Shown: positions 25,189 through 36,800 of the stretch, piece after piece
Layout: each line of letters starts with the position of its first letter
Numbering within the stretch: position 1 is the first letter of the stretch
Assembly (NCBI GenBank): GCA_030278955.1
Contig: JAOANR010000003.1
Coordinates: forward strand, 21,847,050-21,911,049
DNA: 64,000 bases
From: Hygrophila difformis
Lineage: Eukaryota > Streptophyta > Magnoliopsida > Lamiales > Acanthaceae
Direction: 5' to 3'
Translations under genes and position numbers: made by a program
The notes under the pieces: generated by a model
The model's database searches: none
What the model saw: only the letters and a program-made list of their open reading frames with translations
What the model was told of the DNA's origin: nothing

Positions 25189-25293
25189 GGGTCCGGTTAT
25201 GGTGCGATTGAACAAATCCGCAGCACATCAAGGCGAAAATCTTGATCGTCCAATTAAAATCCAAGGGTTGTAAATGCAAAAGGGTAAAGTTGT
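25189..25293 (+). repeat. MULE left terminal inverted repeat
   Basis: It starts GGGTCCGGTTATGGTGCGAT and includes CAGCACATCAAG at 25220-25231 and AAAAGGGTAAAG further in. It is imperfectly complementary to 37040-37153. Confidence 0.75.
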
Positions 25294-25469
25294 CCAATTA
25301 AAATATGTAACGGTTTTATTAATTACGAAATTAACGGATTAGTACGTATCTTTAACGGATTTATTGCATATCTTAAACGGATTTGTATCCTAAAATATCT
25401 TACAACAGAAAAAATCACTAAAAATCACTATGCTTTTATTTTTAGCGAAATTATTAATTCCTAATTAAA

Positions 25470-26480
25470 ACATTATTCTTTTCAGCGATACATCACTATG
25501 CTTCATTTCATCGAGAGTGTAACATTATTTTCAGCGATACAACGTAATTCTTTTCAGCGAGGGAATGTTATTCATTTCAGCGAGAATGCCACATTATTTT
25601 CAGCGATGACTTCAAATTCCTTTCTCCGAGATGTGCATCTAATACACTTTGCAGAGATATTATATCTTTTCAGCGATGCAGAATGCAGGATGCATCATAT
25701 GTTTTTATTTTTAACGAAATTATTAATTCGTAATTACAACATATTACTGTCACAAATTATATTAATTTGTATCATTATTTTCAGCGATACAACATTATTC
25801 TTTTCAGCGATGAATGTCCCTTCATTTCAGCGAGAGTGCGTCATTATTTTCAGCGATGACTTTTGAAAAATAATTGTACACTCTCGATGAAGTGCAATTG
25901 TTTTCGTCGAGATACTACACTTTGCAGAGATATTATATCTTTTCAGCGATGTTTACTACTCTTTTCAGCGATGAATGCTATACTCTTTCAGCGATTTCAC
26001 TTTGTAATTTTCAGCGATACATCATATGTTTTTATTTTTAACGAAATTATTAATTCCTAATTACAACATATTACTGACACAAATTATATTAATTTGTATC
26101 ATTATTTTCAGCGATACATTGTTATTCTTTTCAGCGATATAACTTACTTCATTTCAGCGAGAGTGTGCCATTATTTTCAGCGATGACTTGAAAAATAATG
26201 GTACACTATTGATGAAGTGCAACTGTTTTCTTTAAGATACTATTTTTAACGAAATTATTGATTCCTAATTAAAACATATTAATTTGTATCATTATTTTCA
26301 GCGATACAACATTATACTTTTCAGCGATGGTATGTGCTTCATTTCATCGAGATTGTTCTATTATTTTCAGCGATGATTGAGATTCCTTTAACCGAATACA
26401 CTTTGCAAAAGATGTTATAACTTTTCAGCGATGAACAACTATTCTTTTCAGCGAGTTCACTATGTACTTTTCAGCGATAG
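25470..26480 (+). repeat. Left subterminal array of TTTTCAGCGAT
   Basis: About 26 copies of TTTTCAGCGAT or near variants (TTTCAGCGAG, TTTTCATCGAG) occur in 1 kb, spaced roughly 20-60 bp. A higher-order unit beginning TTTTTAACGAAATTATTAAT recurs near 25437, 25708, 26035 and 26243. All copies read TTTTCAGCGAT on the plus strand, opposite to the rest of the element. This is a likely candidate for transposase or host-factor binding; the function is not known. Confidence 0.85.
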
Positions 26481-26758
26481 AGCATAAAAACCGCAAATCA
26501 CTGAAACAATTCGTAGACACTAAAACCAGTTAAATCCATTCAAAGTTATAAAACATTGAACACCATAAAATCAAACCATAAATCAAAATCACATTCCATT
26601 AAAAATCACAGTCATAACACATCCAAAAACAATCCAAAACATGTTCAACACCACCATTCAAAAAAAGTCATAAAAACATCCAAAAACTTCACAAAGAACA
26701 AGTCATTCCAAAAACATCACAAATTCAAGAGTCATTCAAAACACATTCCAAAAACATA

Positions 26759-27798
26759 TTAAACAGCCGGGATATGAGCTGGATCAGAGATGGCTTCATG
26801 CATCGCCCTAAGCCTATGAATCAGATCTCCCCACATATTTGTAAAAGCCTCTTTGCGTTCTCTCAACTGAGCTGGAGTATTTGCAAATGAGACTTTCACG
26901 CTGCGATAGTGATTTGACATTTCACGCAGCTGTGTGGGATCAAATGAACGTCTGTTGACATCAGCACCATTAGATCTGCCTTCATTTTGGAGGACACCAA
27001 TATGAATGTCCAGAGCTTCAAAGTGGGGATACATGATGTTATAAGATCTTTCAGCAGCCTCAATATCAGGATACTCAGTTATAATTTTCAACAGAAAATC
27101 CTGTGTTTCAACATATAAGAAAGATAGCTTATTAATATATAAGATGTAAATATAAGATACAAAGCAATTCATAGCACTGAAACAATAAGTACAATTGAGA
27201 GAACAAAGTAAATATAAGAAAGAAAACCATAATCAGTACAAAAGCAAACATAATCAGTTCAAAACAATCACTAAAACAACCATAATCAGTACAAAAACAA
27301 TTCATATCACTAAAAAACAACCATAATCAGTTCAAAACAAAATCATTAAAACAACAATAATCAGTAAAAAAACAATTAATAACTAAAACAACCATAAAAC
27401 ACTTAAAAACAACTCATAACCCTAGAACAACCATAATCAGTTCAAACAGTTCAAACATAAAACACTGAAACAATTCGTAACCCTAGAACAACTATAATCA
27501 GTTCAAAAAAGCATTAAAAACCATAAATCAGTTCAAAACAATTCCAACCAAAAGGTTCCTAAGCATACTCAGTTGTAATTTCAATAAGAAATACCTGTGT
27601 TTCAATAAGAATATCCTGATGCTTCTTCGGCACATATCCAGCGTTTAACATTTTTTCTATCAAATCATTCAGTCCGCGCGCATTGTCACACGTGGGATGT
27701 GTGTCCTTCAGATAATTGCCGAACATCTCCCAGCATTGTGTGAACAAGTCGGATGTGCGACTGGAACTCTCTTCGGTGCATCTTCTTTTGGACGACAT
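26759..27798 (-). CDS. MULE ORF D, unknown function, two exons
   Basis: Exon 1 (27798-27595) starts MSSKRRCTEESSSRTSDLF. Exon 2 (27100-26759) ends ISDPAHIPAV, stop. The splice (CAG, then GTATTT; ACACAG at the acceptor) is phase 0 and gives 181 residues without a break. The protein is helical and polar with no domain I recognise; the basic, Ser-rich start could be a nuclear signal. The 494-bp intron is built from repeats of an AACCATAATCAGTTCAAAAC-like unit, and its two ends lie inside a direct duplication (see findings). It is the last gene before the left array. An upstream in-frame ATG exists at 27909, but the ATG at 27798 gives a more typical protein start. It could be an accessory transposition factor or captured host sequence. 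Confidence 0.6.
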
Positions 27799-27989
27799 TT
27801 TTGAGAAATGAAGGTGATTCCGATTACGGTTTTGAGAAATTAGGGTTTTGAGAAACGGTTTAGAAATGAAGATTCGAGAAATGAATGTGATTCCTTTTAT
27901 AAGGCTCACAATTTAAAAAATTTTCCGAGGCCCATTTAATTTTATTTAGGCCCATTTCATTTAGGCCACTCCATAAAAACGAAATATAG

Positions 27990-28640
27990 AACCATCGCTG
28001 AAAACAACATAGACCCATCGCTGAAAACAACTTAGACACATCGCTGAAAACAACATAGACCCATCGCTTAAAAGACTTACCAATCATCGCTGAAAACAAT
28101 ATAGAACCATAGCTTAAAAATGCTATATTCACATTTACAAACATTTTGTTGCTTAAATGAATGTATAAATATGAAATTTTCAGAAAACTCAGAAAAGAGA
28201 AAACATATCCCAAAATGCTTGATGTCCATCGCTCAACATAACTCAGAACTCAGAAACATACATACAAAATCAAAAAACGACGATCTATCACCATCGCTTA
28301 AAATGCTTGCTCTATGTCGCTGAAAAACATACAAAAACATCGCTTAAAATGCCATTTACTCATCGCTGAAAAAGTTGCTCTTGACATCGCTGATAATCAC
28401 ATGTACAAACATAACTCAGAACTCACTTAAATGAATGTATAAATGTGAAATTTCAGAAAACTCATAAAAAGATAAACATATCACAACACATACATAAAAT
28501 CGCATAAAATGCTCATATACAAATCGCTGAAAAATGCTATATACACATCGCTGAAAAGAATACAATTTCATCGCTGAAAAGAATATTCAACCATCGCTTA
28601 AAATGCTTACAACTCATCGCTGAAAAATTGATAATCACAT
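27990..28640 (-). repeat. Motif array between ORF C and ORF D
   Basis: Many copies of ATCGCTGAAAA and ATCGCTTAAAATGC occur on the plus strand (TTTTCAGCGAT with the genes), clustered at 27990-28100, 28290-28400 and 28500-28630. The orientation is opposite to the left subterminal array. No gene is seen in it. Confidence 0.85.
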
Positions 28641-28670
28641 CTACAAACGTTTTCACAAAACTGTTTTCTT

Positions 28671-29264
28671 CTACTTTTGGCCAAACTGTTTATCTACAAA
28701 CCTCAAGTAATCTCTCACAAATTGTGGATTGGTGATCCTCACCAGCATCAGTTCCCATGCTCCTTTTATACGTTTGCAGATTAGACTTCTGAATTTGTAA
28801 TCATAATGCATGATCTTCTTTTTATTTCCTGTGTTACAATAATCCAGGGCCTTCTGATCCATTTCCATGAGGAGTTCGAGATAAGAAATTCTGTAACGCT
28901 CCATCATGGCGGACACCATGTCTCTTTCCAGGGCTTCTTTTAAATAAGACATATCTTGTGCCAGATCATATTTCAGATACTCCTCTGCCTCAGCCTTGTT
29001 CATCAATCTGTACTGTCTTGCATTCTTTCTCAGCACTGGCCAGTTCTTACGCGTTATCTCATGTAACACTTTTTCCCTTAGAAGTCTGATGTGCTCAGCA
29101 TGTTCAGGATCCACATCAGTTCCTTTTTCAGCTATCCCAACCTCAGGATCCACATCAGTTCCTTTTTCAGCTATCCCAACCTGACCGAATCGCTCCAAAT
29201 CAGCCAAATAGAGAATAATACTCCATAATTTACAATGCCCATGTAAGAATAAAGAGATGTACAT
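28671..29264 (-). CDS. MULE ORF C, unknown function
   Basis: This is a 197-codon open frame. The first ~25 residues may be non-coding, because a possible acceptor (TTCGGTCAG) lies just before GTTGGGATAGC, so a missing 5' exon cannot be excluded. The body is charged and helical (EAEEYLKYDLAQDMSYLKEAL, MMERYRISYLELLMEMDQKAL), suggesting a coiled coil, and ends VDKQFGQK. A 39-bp exact tandem duplication (29104-29142, 29143-29181) doubles the peptide VGIAEKGTDVDPE. It starts 168 bp downstream of the Ulp1 stop on the same strand. I do not recognise a domain and assign no function. Confidence 0.5.
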   Translation of the reverse strand: MYISLFLHGHCKLWSIILYLADLERFGQVGIAEKGTDVDPEVGIAEKGTDVDPEHAEHIRLLREKVLHEITRKNWPVLRKNARQYRLMNKAEAEEYLKYDLAQDMSYLKEALERDMVSAMMERYRISYLELLMEMDQKALDYCNTGNKKKIMHYDYKFRSLICKRIKGAWELMLVRITNPQFVRDYLRFVDKQFGQK

Positions 29265-29431
29265 TTAAGCGATCACAAAAAGTGCAATATATATAACCGA
29301 TTAAACAATAGACATTTAACAGATGAAACAATGTACATTTCAGCAACGAAAAATTTACATATACATTTAAGCGATGTCATCCATCGCATAAAAAAAACAG
29401 CTCATTCATTCATCAAAAACACTTCATTTCA

Positions 29432-32400
29432 TCATTGTTTCTTTTTCCGACTCTTTTTTGGCTTAGGTGGTGCTGGTTTCTTTACCTCAAATGACTGACT
29501 ATGCTGGGCAACCAACTGCATCTCTCTACTCACTTCTCCTAGCACAAAATCTTTCTTTTGATTGACATCTGACATCAATATTTCAGCGCAGACCTTGGCT
29601 CTTTTTGCCAGATTATACCTCTTGTTCTTCATTTCTGCCAACATGTCATCCATAATTAATCCTTCCCAATAATCCATATAAGACAAGACAAAAACACCGC
29701 AGCTGTGCTCATCTTTCTGCTCTGCAAGCGGCGAGAAAAGCATGCGATATGATGCAAACCATTTTTCAGATTTCATCAGTGTATTTCCCAGCATCCTCAA
29801 GTTATACCATATCCTATTCAAAACATTATAATCAGCTGTCCACCCGCCTTCAGCATTCTTGCTGTTGAAGTAAAAAATTCTTCTCTTTCTCATATCAACA
29901 GAAAAAGCAACCCAGTGGTTTTGTCGACAATATGGGAAGAAGAACTGGAACATTGAGAAAACATATAATTAGAATCTAAAAATGATCAACAATATAAACA
30001 AAATTATCAAAACAAAAATGTATCTTACACTCTCTGCATTCAACACTACATCAATCATTTCTTCAGGAAAAAACTTGAAATCTTTCACGAATGCATCAAC
30101 AAGTTCTGCACCATCTTTTAATGGTAAATCTGCATCCACCTCTGCCTCTGAAAATGTCTGTTTCAAAAGATACAACATATCATGCATCAAAAAGAAGTTA
30201 AATATATATATATCTATGTATGTATATATATATCAGACTCACAGCAAATAATGATGAAAAATAATATTTCAGAATTGGTTTCCCATTGGCTCTTTCGAAT
30301 TCACGACGGTTGATCACTTTCGCGTAACAGTTTATAACAATATCCGCAATATCACTATCAACCCTCAGTGTTTCGATGTCAAGCTTCGACAAGTTCATTT
30401 CTTGATCATCATAAACAATTGTGTTCTTCGCTTCAACCTTTCCTAGAATATTTGTAATGATTGCCCAAACAGCCACATTCAACTCTTCTGGAGTACAGGT
30501 ATATGACGCCTTAAATTCTGGATATTCTTTAAATCGGGTATAAGTCATATCCATGAATGTAAACTTGTTGCATTTTTCAATAGGCTGGAGATCAATCATC
30601 ATCACTCTAGGAGGCATATACTTCTCCTTCAATTTCTCAATTGTCTTAGCTCTATGAACTGTCTTAGCTTGTTCCTGAAAATTACAGATGATATATCAAT
30701 GATCGCTGAAATATGAAAAGGGTCATCGCTGAAAAACACTTAAATTATCGCTGAAAACTATTGACATACCTCTGGATTCTCATCTCTTACAACATTCTCA
30801 TTCTCGGATAAGCCCAAAGAAAAGGTTGGCACATCTTCTCCATGCATCTATACACATACTAGAGTAAATTAGAGAAAATACCTCTATTTACATCACAATT
30901 GATATAGCTAAAAACTATTAAAACCTAAAGTCACACAAGAAAATATATCATTCACCATGTCCAAATCGCTGAAATGTGAAAGATTTAATCGCTGAAAAAC
31001 ACAGAAACCATCGCTGAAAACTATTAAAGTACCTCTGGATTCTCAGCCACATCATGTGCTGCATCTTTATCAGCCCCATCATGTCCTACATCTTTCTTAG
31101 CCCCATCATGTGCTAACTAAAAAATCACACAAGGAAAATATATCAAAACATTTTGTTACATCACAATTGATATAGCTAAAAACTATTAAAAACTAAAGTC
31201 ACAAAAGAAAATATATCAAATCATATCCAATCGCTGAAATGTGGTCGATATCATCGCTGAAAAACACAGAGACCATCGCTGAAAACTAGTACAGTACCTC
31301 TGCATTCTCAGCCACATCATGTGAAGCATCTTTCTCAGCCCCGTCATGTGCTGTATCTTTCTTTGCCCCATCATGTGCTAACTAAAAATCACACAAGAAA
31401 AATATATCAAAACAGTTTGTTACAATAACCCCTATAGCAAACATTTTGTCACTGTACATACATTCAAGGAATCGAAACTGAAAGGGATTCGGAATCGAAA
31501 TAAAGATCTCTGCAATAAAAATAAACAACACAGAAAAAGCAAAAAAGAAAAAAGAATGTCAGAAACTACCTTCAAAAAATATTATGAAGTACAAAATTTA
31601 TAAAACTACCTTCGGTACATTTTCAGGTAAATTTTCAGTGTCCGGGGCAACTCTCTCTTCAGTTTTGTCTTTTACATTCCCAACATCTGCATCACCTCCT
31701 TCCAGCAAACTTGTCACCTCCGGACCCCCTTGACTCATCACAACATTTCCTGCTCCTGCTAATATACCCATCAAGATTTCTCCTTCGCTTGCAGTTATAT
31801 CAAGATTAGTTGACTGTTCTCCTTCACGACGTCGACCCACATTAATCAACAGTTCACCTGCATCTTGATCACAAGGGGGGTGTGGGGAAGGTTCAACATC
31901 ATTTCTGGATGCTTCTATGAGAGGATCAACATTGCCTGAAGCATCAGCATCCATATATTGGCAAGCAATCTTCAAAATAGAGTCCATTGTGTGATCAGAA
32001 AGATGAACAACTGGTTCAGAATCAGTTGTCTCATTTGCATTAGCTTCATGGACAACAGGTGAATGCATAGGCTGCAAGCTAGAAAGATTGGCAGCTTCTT
32101 CATTTCCACTAGCATTCAAATCCACATTTTCTCCTAACTGCTCATCCCCTCCTCCATCCACACTCCTAGAAAGATTGGCAGTTGGTTCATTTGCAGTAGA
32201 ATTCAAACCCTCATCTTCCACTTCTTTCCCACCCCTCCTTTTCTTCTTTAGACCAGAAACAAAAGTGCTAAGTCGATCGTCATCTTCCTCCACAGTCCTT
32301 TTCGTAACCCTCGATTTCTTCTTAAAGTCAATATCTGGATACTTTGCATTAGGGAAAACCTTCCAGATATCAACCATCTCCAAGTATCGATCCTTTTTAC

Positions 32401-33257
32401 AAGTAAATCCAACCAAATGAAGCTCTTCACGCTCATAGAAATCAAAAAACATGTGCTGAAAAAAACAAAAACAAACAAGATACATAATCAACAAACAATT
32501 ACCATAATCAACAATATATATCACATAACAAATATAAATTGCATAAAAAACACAAAATTAAAAATTACCATTAAGCAAAACAGGTCTCCACAGGGGCGTG
32601 CTTGAGCACTGGTTCCCTTATCCAATTTTGCCTTATACTCATTCAGAGATTTGATAAGAAATTGTCTAATATGAAGACACCAATTGTACCTTAAAGCTTC
32701 TTCCGGAGATCTAAGAAACTGAAGATACCTCTTGTTTACAACCCTCCCTGAGTTAGGAGTAAAGACTTTCTGCAGAGCAAACAAAACATACATCCTCCAG
32801 TAGTCATCCAATGGAATTTCATTATTCTCCGTATTCTCTAAAATAGCTCTAAGATCCTTAACAGGTATCCGATTAGGCTCCTTCTTATTCGTAATAAGAG
32901 AATACTTTTCACAAAATTCATCAGCAAAATCATAACCAATTTCATTATTCTTCAAATCTATTATAAACTTATCAACTCCCCATGGCAAACCATATACTTT
33001 ATGAATGTCTTCATCTGTAAACCTCCATCGACGGTTTTTATCAATAATAAAGCATTCCTCCTGAATGCTCCACTGATTAATAAAGTTATAACAGGATCAA
33101 CCTTGAGCATGCACATTTTGAACATGAGCAGACAACTGAAGCAAGTATCGTGAATAAACTCTTTCTTCCCATCTCCGTCAGTCTCGTTCAGGATATTATT
33201 TAAAAGACAAATGCTAGATGGGACGCAACACACCTGAGTATGCACTTTTTCAGCCAT
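29432..33257 (-). CDS. MULE-borne Ulp1-like (C48) protease gene, one apparent frameshift
   Basis: There are eight exons with all introns in phase 0: 33257-32569, 32455-31610, 31381-31298, 31116-31033, 30847-30770, 30674-30243, 30157-30029, 29944-29432. Joined, they would give about 951 residues. The N-terminal part resembles that of plant transposon-associated Ulp1 proteins (RWRFTDEDIHKVYGLPWG). A one-base frame change is needed near 33085, between VDPVIT and INQWSIQEECF. Exon 2 encodes an acidic, low-complexity linker. Exons 3 and 4 are duplicates (AHDGAKKD repeats). The catalytic domain has NHWVAFSVDMRKRRIFYFNS and QKDEHSCGVF: His ~791, Gln ~857 and Cys ~863 are present, but the Asp position (~808) is Asn. 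Ulp1 enzymes remove SUMO. Its role in the MULE is unknown and activity is doubtful. Confidence 0.75.
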
Positions 33258-33835
33258 TCTTGATAAACAAAAAGTAAAGTATCACCGTTCGCCGTTCGCC
33301 GTAGAAAAACAATCGCCGTTCGCCGTAGACGCAGAGAATCGCTAAAATCGCTGAAAAGCCCTAGAGAAAGTATCGACAGTGATAAATTGAAAATTGGCGG
33401 TTAAATTGACATTAAATACTACACGGTGAAATCTCGACGGTTATTTCTTATTAATTACTTAGACGGTTATTTTTTATTAATTACGCGAATTCTGAAAAAA
33501 CATTGTAAAATTTTTATTAACTACTACACTGTTATTTTTTATTAACTCATCTCCATCGCTGAATTGCACTGTGACGATCGCTTTTTATCATTTCTTATCA
33601 TCGCTGAATTGCATTCTTTACGCGATTTTCTGAGACATTGTAACATTTTCTTATTAAATACTACACGGTTATTTTTTTTATTAAAACTAACTTTCATCGC
33701 TGAATTGCATAACGATCATCGCTTTTATATATAAGTAATCATCGCTGAATTGCATTAGTTATCACTGAACTAAGTCGATCAATACAATATTAATGAACAA
33801 TACACTTCATGTCATTTCTAAAAAAACAAAAAACT
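33258..33835. promoter_or_regulatory. Intergenic region between transposase and Ulp1 genes
   Basis: It presumably holds the transposase 3' end and the Ulp1 promoter. A short direct repeat (CGCCGTTCGCCGTAGA) lies near 33285-33325. Repeats of ACTACACGGTTATTTTTTAT and of ATCGCTGAATTGCAT (a motif variant, about four copies) fill 33400-33770. A TATA-like TTATATATAAAA (minus) lies near 33730 but is far from the Ulp1 start. Confidence 0.5.
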
Positions 33836-36800
33836 TCATTTCTGCATCCGTTTACGATGTTCTAACTCTTTCTTTTTCCGAACAGCTTCAGAAATAGAGA
33901 CCATTCTCTTGTTCGATTTCTTCCGCCCTTTACAAGTTTCTCTTTCCCTTAAATGCAAATTTGAGTAATCTGATGTACTTCCAATCTCTGCAAAAAAAAA
34001 AACAAAAACATTGAGAAACACTAATTTCAAAAAAAGCAAAAACATAAATATGTCTTTGATTAGAAATTACCCGACTCTTTGTTAATATCAATGTTGTCAT
34101 ACTTTGTTTTCATCAATGTCTCAAAGTCATACATAAACGATTCACAAGCATCCTCATTTCGTGACAACACAATTGCTGATTTCAAAAACAAGCCACACAA
34201 TTTCCGGTATCTAGATGCTGCATTGACCACATTTGTTTCTTTTCCAACACCAACATCAACATAACTAAGATCACATTTTGCATTCCTTGACCACCGCCGC
34301 AAAATATATTTATCTGGAATAGTATGAAACACTTTTGCTCCACTTCCTGACAGAATATCCATCACCCTCAGAGCATGACAACATAAAATCCCCATATTCT
34401 CAAACATATTGCAACTGCATCCAATTGTACCATCATCAATGTTAACATTCACATGATCACCAATCAACTTTGAATCTGCATCTTCTCTCTTGCAAACACG
34501 ATAAATTAATGCATCTGGTTGAAGCTCAACCACATACCCAAATGACAAATCATACTCATTGTTGAAAATATTGAACACATTTGGTGTGTACTTCTCAGCT
34601 ATATATTTCAATAGTGGATTCATAATAAACCTGGCAGAAACTTGTCTATCATCTGCCTTAAAATCTTCCATCCGTTCATTATCCCTCCTTGACTCCACAA
34701 CCCTTTCAAAATGTGCAAAGAACTCAACATAGTTATCAACTGGCCTTAAGAACCTGTGAAATGTCAACACAATATGGGGATGTGAAAATCAAATTCTCAA
34801 CTACATAGAGCAAACACACATCGCTGAAATAAATAGAACACTCTCGCTGATCAAAACAGTATCGTCTCGCTGAAAATAACTATTCAACTATCGCTGAAAA
34901 CGAAATTTATTCATACCGTTTCACAACTGAGTTAAAAGATTCACTTAGCTGAGTAGTCCTCATTCCTGCAGTAAAATGATTTTTAACCCAAGCAGCGGAC
35001 CATTGACTTCTCAAATTATAAGTAGTCGACAACCACCTATGTTCAGATTGTGAGAAACAAGTTGATAGCATGTATTCCCATTCCACCTCAAATTCCATCT
35101 CTGTCCTCACATCATATACCAAATGATGAAATAGCTTATCAAACCTAAAAAAATGAGTTCAACATGTACATATCAATATCCAAAATCGAAAAAACAATTG
35201 AAAGTAAAAATAACTAAATATTTACCTTGGTGTGTACAGTTGACTCAAATTTTTTTTCGCATTTTCTATAATGTGCCAACTGCATAAAGCATGATAGGTA
35301 TTAGGCAAAATTTTCCTAATTGCCGGTGCCATCGCACAATCTTGATCTGTGAAAATCGTTTGAGGTGCCTTATCCCCCATACACTTCAAAAATGTTTTAA
35401 ATAGCCACTCAAATGATCTTTGAGTTTCATCAAGCATCAATGCAGCTCCAAAAATAGAAGTCTGTCGGTGATGATTGAATCCAACAAAAACAGCTAATGG
35501 TCTGTAATTTTTATTTGTCCGATACGTTGTATCAAAGGTCACACTATCACCAAAAGCTTGATAATCCATCCTCATTTCAGCATCTGACCAAAAGATATTT
35601 GTAATTCTCTCATCATCATCCAGATCATACTCATGGAAGAAAAATGGATTACTGACACATTTCTCAGAGAAATACTTCAATACAACACCAGCATCCCCTA
35701 CTTTTAAATTTCTTTGCCGCCTTCTAACAAGTGCATTCTTCAAATCGTCCTTTAAAAATCCTACAAGTCCACTACCTCCAGCACCCATACTCAACAAGTC
35801 ATACGATGACTTCAATGACAATCCAACTTCTTCATGTATACCAGCAACAACACTGTGTAACTCATCAACTCTTCTATTCGATTTCAACATATGCTTCCTT
35901 GATGGTCCATGCAGATCATGATTATGATCACCACAGAAAAACACAACTCTATAAACTTTTTCATCAGTTTTATAATGTAACCTCACCTTTGCTTCACAAC
36001 CAGTTCGGGTTTCATCACTCCTACGAAATTTCAGACTCTTAGAACGACAAGATGAATCACTATCCAACAAACAACCACGACGAAAACCTTCCTTATTGCA
36101 CGCATATTGTAAATAGAACAATCTATCAACTTCATGTGGCTTTGGTCTCTCATACATTTTCCTTACCGAGAAACCTAAACTATGAGCATAATCACAATAA
36201 AACCTAAACGCATCATCAGCTGTAACAAAACTTAACTCACTCCAATTTATGTTGCCTGTGAAGAAATAAACAAAGAATTCCCATTAAAATAATAAATACA
36301 CGTAGCTGACATAAACCATCGCTTAAAATGCTTAACGTCCATCGCTGAAAATGCTAGACAGTTCTCGCTGAAAAAGCTAGAAATACATCGCTGAAAATAC
36401 TAGGCATGCATCGATGAAAATATAATGGTTCTATCCCTCATAATCACATGTACAAACGTTTTGACGCTTAAATGAACATATAGATATGAAACTTCAGAAA
36501 ACACAAAAAAACAAAAAAAAAAAAAAGAAACATATCAAAGAAGAACTCAAAAACGCTAGTCAGTTATCGCTGAAAATGCTAGTGATGCATCGCTGAAAAT
36601 GCTAAGCGTTCATCGCTGAAAATATAATGGTTCAGTCCCTCATAATCACATGTGCAAACGTTTTGACGCTTAAATGAACATATAGATATGAAACTTCAGA
36701 AAATACAAAAAAAGAGAAACATATCAAAAGAAGAACTCAAAACTCAAAAAACATACATAAAATCAAAAACGACGATCTGCGATAAAAATACTCAAAATTC

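Noticed and set aside
25470..28640. CRISPR-like array of short repeats
   Set aside because: The 11-bp motif is too short and degenerate, spacing is irregular, it lies inside a plant MULE and no cas genes are present.
33073..33233. A short intron in place of the Ulp1 frame change (GT at 33233, AG at 33073)
   Set aside because: It would splice in phase, but the removed sequence looks coding (LLNNILNETDGDGKKEF) and matches the expected N-terminal pattern of the family, so a one-base frame change is preferred.
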